This document shows positions 21,986 to 32,855 of a DNA stretch of 64,000 nt, in pieces (the first letter of the stretch is position 1; each line of letters opens with the position of its first letter). The notes beneath the pieces are model-generated. The model had not been told where the DNA came from and ran no database searches. It saw only the letters and a program-made list of their open reading frames with translations. A program made the position numbers and the translations under genes. Origin of the DNA: Trematomus loennbergii (taxonomy: Eukaryota > Chordata > Actinopteri > Perciformes > Nototheniidae); contig JAAOOA010000363.1 in the NCBI GenBank assembly GCA_012861695.1, forward strand, positions 186,001-250,000, written 5' to 3'.

Positions 21986-24084
21986 GTCTGAGAGGCTGGA
22001 GCCTGCAGGACCCCAAGGTCCAGCACTGTGGGGTCGTCTCTGATGTCAGAGAAGCCCTCATCTTCCTCCATGACGGCCTCATGCTCTTCAATCAGCTGAG
22101 CAATCTCCTCTGAATCAGGTGCATCTCCTGCAGTGCCTGAGCAGTCTGCTGCAACAGATACCGCATGCCGATTAGTTCTCCTGACACGATAGAGGAAAAG
22201 TGGATTATTTACTAAATGGAATAAAATAATATAAATATATTAAAAATATTTTGTAAACGTTTATTAATTACAAACGTGTCCAAAAAGGCTTACCAGTGTA
22301 ACGGGAGGGTGGACAGAACTCCGGAACCATCTTCCTTCCAAAAGGTTCTTGTTCACGCAGTGAAGCAAGTCCCCTGTGTAGCTGCGTAAAGCAGATGGTC
22401 CAGTACCCAGGGCAGCAGTACCACGGTCCTGGTTCCACCTGTGCAGTCTTTCCAGCAGGTAAATCTGAACATTCACGCTGTTGGCACTGGTCCCTAGAAG
22501 AACATTATGAAACATTAGGTTGTGAAATATTTGGACTATGCAACACATGAACCAACATGTTTGACAGACACAAACCTGGTATGAAGCGGTTGAGGTGTAG
22601 GTGAAAAGACTCTAATGATGTAGAGCCTCTTGCACATCTGTACGTAGGCAAACCTACTCCTCCCTTTGTGAGCTCCCCTGTTTTGATGTACAGAGCAACA
22701 CCTGGCGTGTCCTGGATGCACTTGATGTGCTTCCTTTGGACACGCAAGATGTGATGTGCTCCATCCTCTCCCTGTCAAACACTTCTAGGGAGTCGTTGCC
22801 TCTGTTTCCTATTAGCCGCAGCAGCAGCTCCTCCAGCAGCTGAGTGGTGGTCCCCTCACCACGAGTCCTCCTCCTGCAGTGGAGAGCCAGCTCATCTTTG
22901 GTGACTTATTACTGACGTCTGCATCTGTCAGGAAAGACAGGCCCTGGGATTGAAGCTGCTATGTCTTTGCTTCAGGCAACAGAGCTAAATCAGCTGCATC
23001 CCACTCAAATATGCACGTTGATAGACGTGACATAAAGATTGGATACAGCTGATGAGCATCTGTTGTGCATCCCAGGGCAAGTCGGCGCATGAAGTGCCAG
23101 ATGTCCAGCCTTACTGTCAGGTCTGGCCACCCGCTGAATCTGGCCTTCAGCTTAGTCTCTGTGCAGCAGCCACAGTCCACATACAGCAGCACAGGAGGAC
23201 CCACTCCGGCCTGCTGGTATCTCCTCACCAGGTTTGCTGCCATCATGTCCAGCCCCGCTCCCTCCTGAGCAGTCAGCACACTGATGAGAATCTGGCCATT
23301 CTCATTTCCCACAGAGGTGAGTCAGAGCGCTGTCCCCTTGGCTGTTCCAGCAAGCTTCTTGGTGATCTGAAGAGAACAGAATGAAAAGGGCATCTGTTCA
23401 CATAATTTACAGATACTGAAATACAGGCTGAGGTTATTAATATCAGTAGTGTTTAAAAGATAAGAATGATTGCTTCACCTTTCTGGTGGAATCCATTTTT
23501 AAAATGCTGCCATATGTGGATGTTATCCTGGCCTTGATCTCCTCCAGCCTGGTCAAGATGTCCTGGCTGTACACGGAGAGGAGCCACTTGCAGCTCGGCA
23601 CCACAGCAGGCTCTGGAGGCTCAGGGAAGGTCACGGGCAACAGTCCGGGGCCCTGGAGGAAGCCCACACACTCTGTGGTGTACCTCGCCACACGATGCAG
23701 CCACTCCTCTGTGTGGTTCTCACTCAGCTGCTTTAACATCCTGGTGGGGCTGTTACCCAGGCCTCTCTCCCTCAGAAGCCGGATCACCCGGATATCACAC
23801 GCAAACCTTGGTGAGGGACAGAACAAATGATAAATATCCCTTTACATGATTCTATTTGAGACAACAGAAAACAATACACTTTACTCACTTTTGTGTGAGG
23901 ATGACCCGAAACTCAGATCTGTGAGCCAAGTCCAACTGCGAAAGGACCGTCTGGCTCCAAGACACATGGGTGGATCTACATTTGGTGCAGGTAAGAGTCA
24001 CCATGTTGTAGATCCTGTCCACGTCCAGGACCTGACGTGCCCTCTTGTGCAGCCCTGCACCTGTGAGTTGGTGCTGCCCACAGC

Positions 24085-25380
24085 TAGGGATGCCAGCGAT
24101 TATTCGATTTTTCGAATATTCGTTGCAGTTTCCATAATCGAAAATTATTTTTAAAATTCGATTTTATTTATATATATTTTTATAATTATTTATGTTTTTC
24201 TTTTTTTTCCTGGCTTAGTTTCAACCAAAATATAGACTAATGCTAATAATAGTAATAGTATTAATAATTGTAAATGGCCATTGGTCACACCACCAGTTTG
24301 TTTTACTGTAAACTTGGAGGAAGCCAGCAGCGCAGGCTGCGCAGAGTGCAGACTGCTGCTGCCTGCTGCTGCCTGCTACACACCGACCGACCCCCCCCCC
24401 CCCCCCCCCCCTCTCCGTCACACGTGCGATTGATTTATTGGCGATATACAGAACAGTGAGAACAACACAACTAAAGAGGAACAAAGCGGCACGTTCAAAG
24501 AAGAGTTCCTCGTGGAACTACTTCGAACTGACAAGTGCAAATGAAGTAAAATGCAAGCTCTGCGAAAATACTTTTTATTTTTCCCTTTGTGTGTGAAAAA
24601 GTTATTGTTTGAGTTAAAAAGATCTTTCTGGCAGTAAGCCTTGAAAGCCTCTCCAATGTGTTTGAAAGAAAGCTCATAAGAACCTTAATTACAATCATAT
24701 ACAATATTTGTATAAGAAAACATTTAGGGACCTTTAACACAGTGTACATTTCCAATTCTATGATTGGGGGGATAATAACCTGCTCTTGATTCTGAATATT
24801 TAATTTCATAGAGGACATGCGAAACTATGAGTAACATATATCATACCTAAGCATGTTTTTATGCTTTAATAAAACACATTGTAATATTAATTGTATTACT
24901 AAAATATCAGGCCCTGGCACAGACACATTTGTGTATGTAATAATAATTTCCTAATGATTTATTTGATACAAATAGCATGTTCTAATTAATTAGATGTATT
25001 TTATTGTATATAACATGGTTTTGTAGTTCCTATAAAACATATAAAAATCGTTTGGTCAATTGCAGTGAAAGGTAAGCACAGAAAACCCCTCTATTAAAAC
25101 AAAAAACACAATATAAATGTTAAATATACTTGACCTTTACATTGGAGGTTTTATATAAAAAGTAAATTGTGTGTTTGAAAATATCATGAATTAGAAAAGC
25201 ATTTGAATAGCGTCAGCTACCTTCTTGGGCAAGTAGCCTATTAGGCTACTTAATAATGTCTCATAACGTAGTAAATAACGTTATTTCAGCTGTTCCGCTT
25301 CCAATAAAACACATGACAACCCTTAATATATTCGAGTATCCGAGTATCTGAATTTATAGTATCGTCTAAAAATATTACGA
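24085..25380 (+). mobile_element. hAT relic with BED-finger fragment; right end uncertain
   Basis: TAGGGATGCCAGCGATTATTCG at 24085 cuts off the gene remnant and is a hAT-type terminus. ATTCGAGTATCCGAGTATC near 25330 looks like the matching far end, but the TSD was not found. A poly-C run (24388-24410) and an AT-rich centre lie inside. Confidence 0.5.
24474..24580 (+). pseudogene. BED zinc-finger start of a hAT transposase
   Basis: The plus strand reads SSWNYFELTSANEVKCKLC, the first half of a BED finger as found at the start of ZBED/hAT transposases. The rest of the protein is missing, leaving a 5' fragment only. Confidence 0.6.
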
Positions 25381-25534
25381 AATGCGGTTTTTATCGCCAC
25401 CTAAATAAATTACATTAACAGTAAAAGTTAGCAGTATCCGGCGGCCGGCTAACAAAGCATAAACAGAGCGTCAGAAATTGTGGAAATTCAACAATCCTCG
25501 ATACCATCTTGAAACCTTGTACAAAACAAATAAT

Positions 25535-25588
25535 CCCAGGATCTCCTGTTTACTCGACAGGCACTTTAACCAACTAAGCCACAGCACC
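25535..25588 (-). tRNA. partial tRNA-Thr (AGT), 3' part missing
   Basis: On the minus strand GGTGCTGTGGCTTAGTTGG starts at 25588 and continues through the D-arm, the anticodon stem-loop CTGTCGAGTAAACAG (anticodon AGT) and the variable region to CCTGGG at 25535. The T-arm and acceptor 3' strand that should follow are absent. It is a truncated gene or a tRNA-derived fragment and cannot make a mature tRNA as it stands. Confidence 0.65.
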
Positions 25589-25717
25589 CTATTGAATATT
25601 TCTTCTTTTAAATCAAAGTAGGTGATATTCCAGTTTGTTTTACCTGTGGAAGGAGGTAAAACAACCCCGGGAAGTGCGAGGGGCTGTTCATTAATGGGTC
25701 TGTTCATTAAAGAGGCG

Positions 25718-25789
25718 AGCAGAGTGGCGTGGCGGAAGCGTGCTGGGCCCATACCCCAGAGGTCGATGGATCGAAACCATCCTCTGCTA
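25718..25789 (+). tRNA. initiator tRNA-Met (CAT), possibly a pseudogene
   Basis: A 72-base sequence from AGCAGAGTGGC to CCTCTGCTA matches eukaryotic initiator tRNA-Met in every arm, with anticodon CAT at 25750-25752 and the initiator TCGAAACC T-loop. It differs from the vertebrate consensus I remember in the D-loop (GTGG for GCAGC-type) and at one anticodon-loop base. No run of four T follows within 20 bases, so polymerase III termination is not evident. It may be a weakly functional copy or a pseudogene. Confidence 0.75.
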
Positions 25790-26875
25790 ATTGTAAAAGC
25801 TTTGGGTCAGTAGGGTCCTTGTCCTTCCCATCCTTATTCAGAAGGAAACATGTTCACAACACTAAGCATCCATTATCGAAAATGTTAAATTGCTTAACTC
25901 TTTAGTGCTAAAGTGGACACTATAATGGGTCGATCTCAAGTTACTTATTTGTCATTTCCTCGCTCCTCGGTCCTCGGTCTCACCGGACGTTGATTTTTGA
26001 TTTTAGGTATAGAGATTGGTAGAGGCATGGAAAATGTATATTGGGATATCAGACTTCCAGCAATCAAAGGGAAACTCCGTAGGTGGGAAAATAGGGCCAC
26101 CCTGCCTGTACCAAGAGCCTTTCAAACGACCTTGAGAAGATACATTTTTCAATTCATCTGTGGATCAGGAATACTTAAAAAGAGAGATCATGTATAAACC
26201 ATTAGAAAAAGGAGGGAGAGCAGTTCCAGAGCTGGGGGTCAAACTGGAAGCCCTATTTTTAACACCGATTCTAAATGCTGTGTTATCTGAAAAGAACAAC
26301 AGCCTCTGGACACACTTTGCAACATTTTGGGTGGCCAAAAGTTTATTTCTGGTATGGGCAGAAGAGCCCCTCTGAACATCCCCCATGCAGAGACTAGGCC
26401 AGCATTGTATGGCAGAGCTGTGACCCTCTTTAAGAGAAAAATCCTCTGTAGGCTTTGTGAACAGAAGTTGTGTTGAAAAAAGCCTTGCACCTACTGACTA
26501 CAAGCCTAATACCAAAAGGGACATTAGCTGAACTAAAATGCATGCATGTATGGACAAATGTAAACTCACCATTCCTTTTTAATTCCCATAAGGATTTGGC
26601 ATGGAAAACAGCACATATTGTCTCCCTACGAAAGCGTGCAAAATGCCCCATATTCAATTGTCGTTTTGAGGAAAATGTGGCTCATCTTCTTTGGCATTGT
26701 TCCTGAGTGAAAAGTGTGTGGGGGACCGTAAGGCCATGGTTAACTGGTCTTTATAGGGGACCCAATGAGTAAGATGTACTTTATGTCGATTTAGACCCCA
26801 AGGATCCTGAAAGACACCAACGATGATGGGCTGTAATTAATTGCTTAAAAGAAGGAATATGGCCTGTATAAATTA

Positions 26876-28031
26876 TGCCTGTTTTTCAGGTCTCAGGCTC
26901 GAAAATGACATTCCCAGAACAAATGACCATATCTTCCCTTCTAAAAGGGTTAAATTAATAATCTTTTTTCTCAAAGTAATGATAAACCTGTGAGTTGGAT
27001 GTAGAAAAGTCAGAATCAATATAGATGTTTTTTATTTTAAAGAAAATTCAGATTTTACATAGTAAAAAACTGTAAATTATAGTGTCCGTCCAAATATTCT
27101 TTTTTACTTGAAGTAGTGGTAGTGAAAACCACCCTTGGATGATGGGTTAGTAGACTAAAAGCTTTAGGAATCCAAAGTACAACATATAATAAGTACCCTG
27201 TATCAAGATTGGTGCAAAACAAGTGACATTTGACCTTTTTAGAGAGATTTAGCAAAAAGAAACCACTTCTGTGGTCATTTGGGTGGATTTTCCATATCTC
27301 TGGCCCCCCTTGCTCGATTTTGATGGTTGACACCTCTTTCTGACGTTAGAGCCAATAGAATCGAAGGGGAGTCCCCCACACACACACGTTGTGAAGAGAA
27401 AAGGTGGGGGCTTCGCGCATGTAATTTTCAATCAGAGTGAACCTATCTCTAGCTTTGACATCTGGAAACGGAAAAGCAGTTTTAATGCTTATGGATTATC
27501 AGAAATCATTTCAAAGGGACACAGACACATTAGATTAACCTATGGATTAACTTCAGCAGCGTTTTTATCGTTTTAATGCCATTGAAGACCACTTTGGAGA
27601 GACTACAGAGCCAAGGTAAAAATGTTAGCATTTTTAGCTACCTAGCGTCACCTGTTTTGATGTCCGTTTTTGCTTATAACGTCGCAAATACGTATAATTC
27701 AGTGGTAATGTCGGTGTCAATAGATTCTGTGTCACCTCACGATGTGAATCGATGTGTTGGATGTGGTGAAAAGATAAATAATAAGGTTTTGTGAGTGATT
27801 TTCGGTGCAGTAAGGTGTTAGCATTTTTCGCTCGTTGCTAATTCAGAGGCTCAGTGTTAGCATTGTGGGTTTTCTTTTGAAAAAAAAAAAAATGATCAGT
27901 TAGATAAGTTTCTTCCCGTTACATGGATATAAAACATTCATAGTTTTATTAAATGAACATTGCCCTCAGACACTGTTTCCTGCAAGATGTTGCGGCAGTG
28001 CCCCGGTACCGGGGTCTTCGGGCTTAACAGG
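26876..28031. mobile_element. piggyBac-like element, TTAA at right end
   Basis: The left 450 bases match 14190-14632. The right end GGGCTTAACAGG is followed by TTAA (28032-28035) and is the inverted partner of CCTGTTAAGC at 14175. The first 16 or so bases of the left end are lost in this copy. No transposase is recognisable, so it is non-autonomous. It interrupts the Tx1-like LINE. Confidence 0.7.
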
Positions 28032-28585
28032 TTAAGAAATGCCAGATGTCCACACACTCAGTGGTAAAGGTTGGCCTCACAATGGTCCTTGACTACATTC
28101 TCTGGGACAGAGTGAAGTTTAAGGATGCCAAAATTAAAAACATGTGGAAAATTGATGACATATTTTTAACAAAAGAACTGATGGATGCACTTTAAAGGTC
28201 CCTATCATGCTATTTTTAGGCAATAGCATAGGTCTCAGATATATACAAATATATAAAAAACATGTCTATGAAGTGTTTTTGTCAAAATACCAAGCAGATC
28301 ACCCATTCTAGCCATGCCTCATATCCCTCTATTTCACTTCCTGTTTCAAAAGTGCTAATTTTATGTATAAAGCTTTACAAAAAAAAGAAATGTGTAAAAA
28401 ATAAAAAAGGAGGGGGCTGAGCTCATGCGGGAGATTCTACCGGCAGATACTGCCGTGATGAAACGCCATATCATGGATTATCAAGGATTATTTCTGAAAC
28501 AGTATGGAGCTCAAAGGCTTTCTCTCTTGCCAGTTATACCACAAGGTGAGTTCCTTTTTATTTCCTGCTTCTTCACACACATGGA

Positions 28586-28770
28586 AGGTTTCTCATTTCT
28601 CTCATTTCCCCTCCTCGACTCCTCGAATCCTCGGTCCTCCGGTAGTGACCCGGAAATTGATTTCAGCGCGCCATGTTGAAGGACATCTCATTTCTCTAAA
28701 TGCACATCGAGGACCAAGGATCGAGCATCAAGGAGGCTCTCTGGAGGAGCTATAACCGAGGATACACTGA
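28586..28770. repeat. CTCCTCG-family dispersed repeat, copy 1
   Basis: TTTCTCATTTCTC, CCCCTCCTCGACTCCTCG and GGTAGTGACCCGGAAATT are shared with 36323-36480. Its left end is also inverted relative to 31170-31213, so the two may be ends of one element. Confidence 0.6.
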
Positions 28771-29141
28771 TGGGTCCTCCACGGCTCCTCTGCAGATGCA
28801 TTTCCGGCAACAGTGATGTTTCAAAGAGGCGTGACGCACGGCTGGACTTATCTCAGCCAATGACAGCTCTGCATGCATCCTCTGGATATTATTTGAATAA
28901 CTGCTTGAATCAGACGCGATGTTTCCAGTGAGAACAACTGTGAGGTCCGTGCAGAAAGCAGAGCAGTGTGTAAAATATATATCACTCAGTATAACAGGCC
29001 TACATTACTCTGTGTATTTGCTTTAGTTTAGTAGATATCTACAAACAAAGAGTCAATATTTTTCTAAGACCATTTAGTGCTTCACATAATAAAATACATA
29101 ACGGCTGTATCCTGATTATATGCTTTAGGAGCTGTAGGTGT

Positions 29142-29173
29142 GTGGTACAGTGTGTGTGTGTGTGTGTGTGTGG

Positions 29174-29204
<31 letters not shown>

Positions 29205-29275
29205 TGTGTGTGTGTGTGGTGTGTGTGTGTGTGTGGGTGTGTGGGTGGGTGTATGTGTGTGTGTGTGTATGTGGT
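29142..29275. repeat. (GT)n microsatellite
   Basis: Several GT runs separated by GGTGTG steps. The plus-strand open frame through it is a by-product. Confidence 0.95.
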
Positions 29276-29624
29276 ACAGTGTGTAGGTGCGTGTTGTACA
29301 GTGCGTAGATGCGGCGGACAGACAGGTCTCAGTTGGTTTGGTGTCCTATGCTTACTTTTAATACTTGTAAATACAACTTTTGGCCCGTAATTTCAATTCC
29401 CCATTTCAGCGACCAGAGAGGGGGGGGGGGTCTCTGATTGTGTTACATTATTATGAGAGTGCTCTTATACTTTTTTGATTCCGAAATTGTATATATGTAT
29501 ATAAATATATGTGTGTGTGTGTGTGTATATATATGTCTGCATCTGTAGCCTGTTATTGTCTCATTATACCGCACTGTCAATTAATTAAAAGTAAATATAT
29601 AAGTCGTCATGACATCAGACAGAG

Positions 29625-31019
29625 GGTGTTTCTCAATCGCGAGTACGCTTGCTTGGTAGCACATGTCTGCCGAGCATCTTGTTTCAGAAGCGAGGCAAGA
29701 ATACTTCCTGGCAGGGGCGTCGCCTGGACCTGAAAACATTCGGGGCTTAGCCCACAGTGGCGGCGGCACTACAGTGGCATTTTTTACTGCAACACTCCCC
29801 ACAAGCACACACACAGTACACCCGCGACTGTTACAATGAAGGCTCGATAATCAGCTCACGGCATATAGGCAGGGGTAAAGTGGTATTTTTTATGAGTGGG
29901 TGGCTCACCTCCTCTAGGGGGGTCCGGGGGATGCTCCCCCGGGAAGATTTTTTTTAAAATATTGAAGTTAAATGCATCAATCTGGTGCACTTTGAGAGCA
30001 AAATGAAGAGATCTATGGATACCTCTCTCAACACCCATATGAAGCAGAACTGTAAACCGATGTACTTTTTCTTTATGGATATTTTACTAATCACTCCCCT
30101 TTTAAACTGTATTCTTGTTTTACTGCCATATAGTATTTCATAACTGTTTTTCCTTTATTCTCTTTTTTTTAATAACTATAATGATCATATGAAGGTGTGC
30201 CGCGGAAATAATCTTTTGAATAATTTGTGACCAAACCGTTTGAGACCCACTGAGATAACTTACTCAAGTTAACTATCTAAACACTCAGAGAGTCCTTTAG
30301 CTCACCTGAGTCTCTCAGTCTGATGTGGAACAAACAGCTCCTTATGTCCGTTAGTGCAGCTAGCTAACCAGATGCTAACAACACAGTCCATGCTGACACC
30401 GGACCCTCTCTCCCTCTCTCTCTCTCTCTCTATCACACAATGCGCTATTGCCACACACACACAGAGCCGAGCTTGAATGACACAAGCACACGTTTATTTC
30501 CATGCAACTCTCTGATTGGTCTGGTGTCATGCCTCTGTTGCATTCACTGAACACGGGAAATTACAGTGCTACAGTCGTCTCTTTTGTCATGATGAGGTTC
30601 ACGTAAAGCACGGTTAATGTATTATATTATTGAGGGAGAATTGTCCGGGGCTACAGAAAAAACATTCGGGGCTAAAGCCCCGGATGCCCAGGCCAGGCGA
30701 CGCCACTGCTTCCTGGCATTCGGAAAACAAAGAGTGGAACAGGCTAGCAAGTGTGCAGGTGTGCGTCATATGAGAGGCCCCGCCTTACATTTTCCGCGAC
30801 AGATTTGGGGAAATTGGTCCGTGCGCAAAGCATTGTGGGGATTTTAAGACCGCGGAGTCTACACATGTGCAGCCTCGAAATTTCTCCTAACGAAGTACGC
30901 CGGGCTCTGTAGAATTCCAAGTATGCTGGAGATTGGAACAGTACTTCGGCGGGACTCGATGACGTAGTATGCTTGAAATAGTGGCTCTGCAGCAGCTTTA
31001 CTCACGATTGAGAAACACC
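29625..31019. mobile_element. MITE with GGTGTTTCTCAATCG ends, TSD CAGAG
   Basis: GGTGTTTCTCAATCG and CGATTGAGAAACACC are perfect inverted ends, with CAGAG on both sides (29620-29624, 31020-31024). Without the hAT insertion inside, it is about 390 bp and non-coding. Confidence 0.8.
29712..30708. mobile_element. non-autonomous hAT, copy 1, TSD CTTCCTGG
   Basis: CAGGGGCGTCGCCTGG and CCAGGCGACGCCACTG are inverted ends flanked by a perfect 8-bp duplication CTTCCTGG (29704-29711, 30709-30716). A GGGGGGTCCGGGGGATGC block with its CCCCCGGG partner forms an internal hairpin near 29918-29945. No transposase. It lies inside the MITE 29625-31019. Confidence 0.9.
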
Positions 31020-31081
31020 CAGAGGGCTGCTGTGCCTCCTGTCATCATTAATGGACGTCTCTTTAAAATGACCGCTCAAAG

Positions 31082-31213
31082 GAGAGGAGTTCTCATTTCT
31101 CTAACCGCCTGCTGCTTCCCCTCCTCGACGCCTCCGCTCGCATCTCCTGTGGGCGGGACTAAGACACGAGGATAGGAGTCGAGGAGGGGAATTAGAGAAA
31201 TTAGAAACCTTCA
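31082..31213. repeat. CTCCTCG-family repeat, copy 2, palindromic
   Basis: TCTCATTTCTCTAAC with CCCCTCCTCGACG on the left faces GTCGAGGAGGGGAATTAG with AGAAATTAG on the right around a GTGGGCGGGACTAAGACACG centre. It is a compact foldback. Confidence 0.6.
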
Positions 31214-31331
31214 TGCTCTGTGCAGTACAGGTTAGCTCTGAGTGTTAGCGATGCTAATGTCAACACCGACCATATTACGTCCAAAACAGTCGGGCATTGT
31301 TTCTGATAGCAACGTTTCTGATAGTGCTGTG

Positions 31332-32523
31332 TAGTGTTAATTTCGTCAGCTATTTTTTTAGTCTTAGTCCTGTGTTAAATTTCCTTTTTAGTTTTAGTCA
31401 TATTTAGTCACCTTCATCCTGTTTTTATTTAGTCAAGTTTTAGTCGACTAAAGTCTGAGCATTTTAGTCTTATTTTAGTCGACTAAAACAGTAAATATTT
31501 TAGTCAAGATTTAGTCGACTAAAAGTCTGAGCATTTTAGTCTTATTTTAGTCAAAGAAAACTAATTATTTTAGTCTACTTTTTGTCAATGAAAACTGTTG
31601 AGTCTTTTTTAGTCATCAGATTATATAGAACATTTCAGTCAAACTAGTCTAGCCAAAACCAATAATTTGTCATTTTAGTCAAACTTATTTCACAATAAGA
31701 TTATATCTTGTCCTTATTTGATGAAAAACACAGGTTGAATGATTAAGGATGCAGCTTTGCAGAGTATCTGGTCAGGTTTGTGGTGTTTTTACCAGCTGTG
31801 TTATGGCCACATTGCTTCCCTTCTGAAAAAACAATGCATTCGCTTTTTTTCCCCGCCTCATTGTAGCGAAAATGGGCCCAAATATCACATCGTTTCTTTC
31901 TCCCAAGCAGTGGTGGCTTTAGATTTTTTCGTTGTCAGTCATTTTGACGGACAGGATCGTAACATTTCCGTCATAATCCATTATTACCCGTCGAGTGCAC
32001 AATTTATCACTCACTCGCGCTGACTGGGGGGGTATTCGGTTAACGCGAGTGCGACCACTGCTCCCAAGCCCTGTTGTTGCCATTTTATTTTCTGTTAAAT
32101 AAGGTTAGTTAGACCATGAGTTAGACCCGAGTCTTCCTGACAGTTTATATTGTGCCGCTGCCCGGTGTAATTCAAATGTTCCGCCGCGCGCAGCACAGAC
32201 ACACAGCTGCTGCCCAGCCGCAGCACCGGAAATTGAACTGCTGGGAGAAAAACTGACTATCAGAGATGTAACGTTATCTTTGATAATATTTCGTCTCCTC
32301 ATTTTTCGTCAACGAAAGTAAATAGAGATTTTGGCATAGTTTTTATTTAGTAAACTACATTTTCGTCTCGTCACTTTTCGTCAACGATATTGCATGTTGA
32401 TTTCGTTACAGTTATTGTTTACTGCCGTCGGTGCCGTCTCGTCATCGTCTCGTTTTCGTCATGGAAAAAAAGGTCGTTGACGAACATATTTCGTCATAGT
32501 TTTAGTCAACGAAATTAACACTA
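31332..32523. mobile_element. non-autonomous hAT with TTTAGTCGACTAAA subrepeats, TSD GTGCTGTG
   Basis: TAGTGTTAATTTCGTC and GACGAAATTAACACTA-type ends (right end AACGAAATTAACACTA) with the 8-bp duplication GTGCTGTG (31324-31331, 32524-32531). The left third is dense with TTTTAGTC words, several as the palindrome TTTAGTCGACTAAA; the right part repeats TTTTCGTC. No transposase. Confidence 0.85.
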
Positions 32524-32855
32524 GTGCTGTGGGTCCGCCGCCGATTTGACGTCATATCGGCGGCAAATCTGGATCAGCTCCTTTGTAGCCCCGTTTTTAG
32601 AGATGTGGGTACGGAAGAAAAGAGAGAGGGTTTTATTTTCTGACGCTGCGTGAGTTCCCTGACACACCGGACACATATTTATGTATAAAAGACATCAAAA
32701 AGTGCATTTTGCATGATAGGTCCCCTTTAAATGAATTGAAAACTAAAGATTTTGATGTAATAGGGGTATAATTGTGTTGTTTTATTTAAAACAGGAAAAT
32801 GTACATGCATGTTTTTATCTGTAATCTATTTGCCTGAAATCAATAAAACCTTCTA

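Larger units (their letters stand above)
16982..24086 (-). pseudogene. remnant of a multicopy fish gene family (DUF6729-like), six exon pieces
   Basis: Minus-strand pieces read as one protein: 23889-24086, 23479-23806, 22576-23366, 22294-22493, 21612-22180, then 21234-21460 with 16982-17823 as one exon split by a transposon. Junctions are GT-AG. The protein has LTCTKCRSTHVSW near its start, LLYVDCGCC and RLDIWHFMRRLALGCTTDAH in the middle, and a proline-rich C-terminus. I recall many near copies of this protein in fish and believe the domain is called DUF6729; its function is unknown, and the copy number suggests transposon linkage. This copy has a TGA where the family has tryptophan (23322-23324), frame losses in exons 3 to 5, no 5' end, and an inserted Harbinger element. 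Confidence 0.7.
28191..32731. mobile_element. TIR element with AAAGGTCCC ends, holding nested insertions
   Basis: TTTAAAGGTCCCTATCATGC at the left and GCATGATAGGTCCCCTTTAA at the right are inverted. Two relatives are at 45191-46786 and 61826-62447. The target is A/T-rich (TA, or TTA/TAA), so Tc1/mariner and PIF/Harbinger are both possible. Most of its 4.5 kb is later insertions: the CTCCTCG repeats, the GGTGTTTCTCAATCG MITE with a hAT inside, and a second hAT at 31332-32523. Confidence 0.7.
26005..32855 (+). mobile_element. Tx1-like LINE, 5'-truncated, split by two insertions
   Basis: Segments 26005-26875, 28032-28190 and 32732-32855 together look like the end of a Tx1-clade LINE ORF2. Motifs include FQFICGSGILKKRDHV followed by YKPLEKGGRAVPELG, then FEENVAHLLWHCS, with VLDYILWDRVKFKDA in the second segment. 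ATCAATAAAACCTTCTAAAA ends it near 32850. The frame is broken and the 5' domains are missing. A piggyBac-like element and a large TIR element interrupt it. Confidence 0.65.

Noticed and set aside
21601..22113. Plus-strand Gly-rich open frames over the 21-bp repeats
   Set aside because: The minus strand carries the real exon with flanking splice sites and a family match; the plus frames are shadows of the repeat.
29142..29390. Cys-Val-rich open frame
   Set aside because: Translation of a (GT)n microsatellite.
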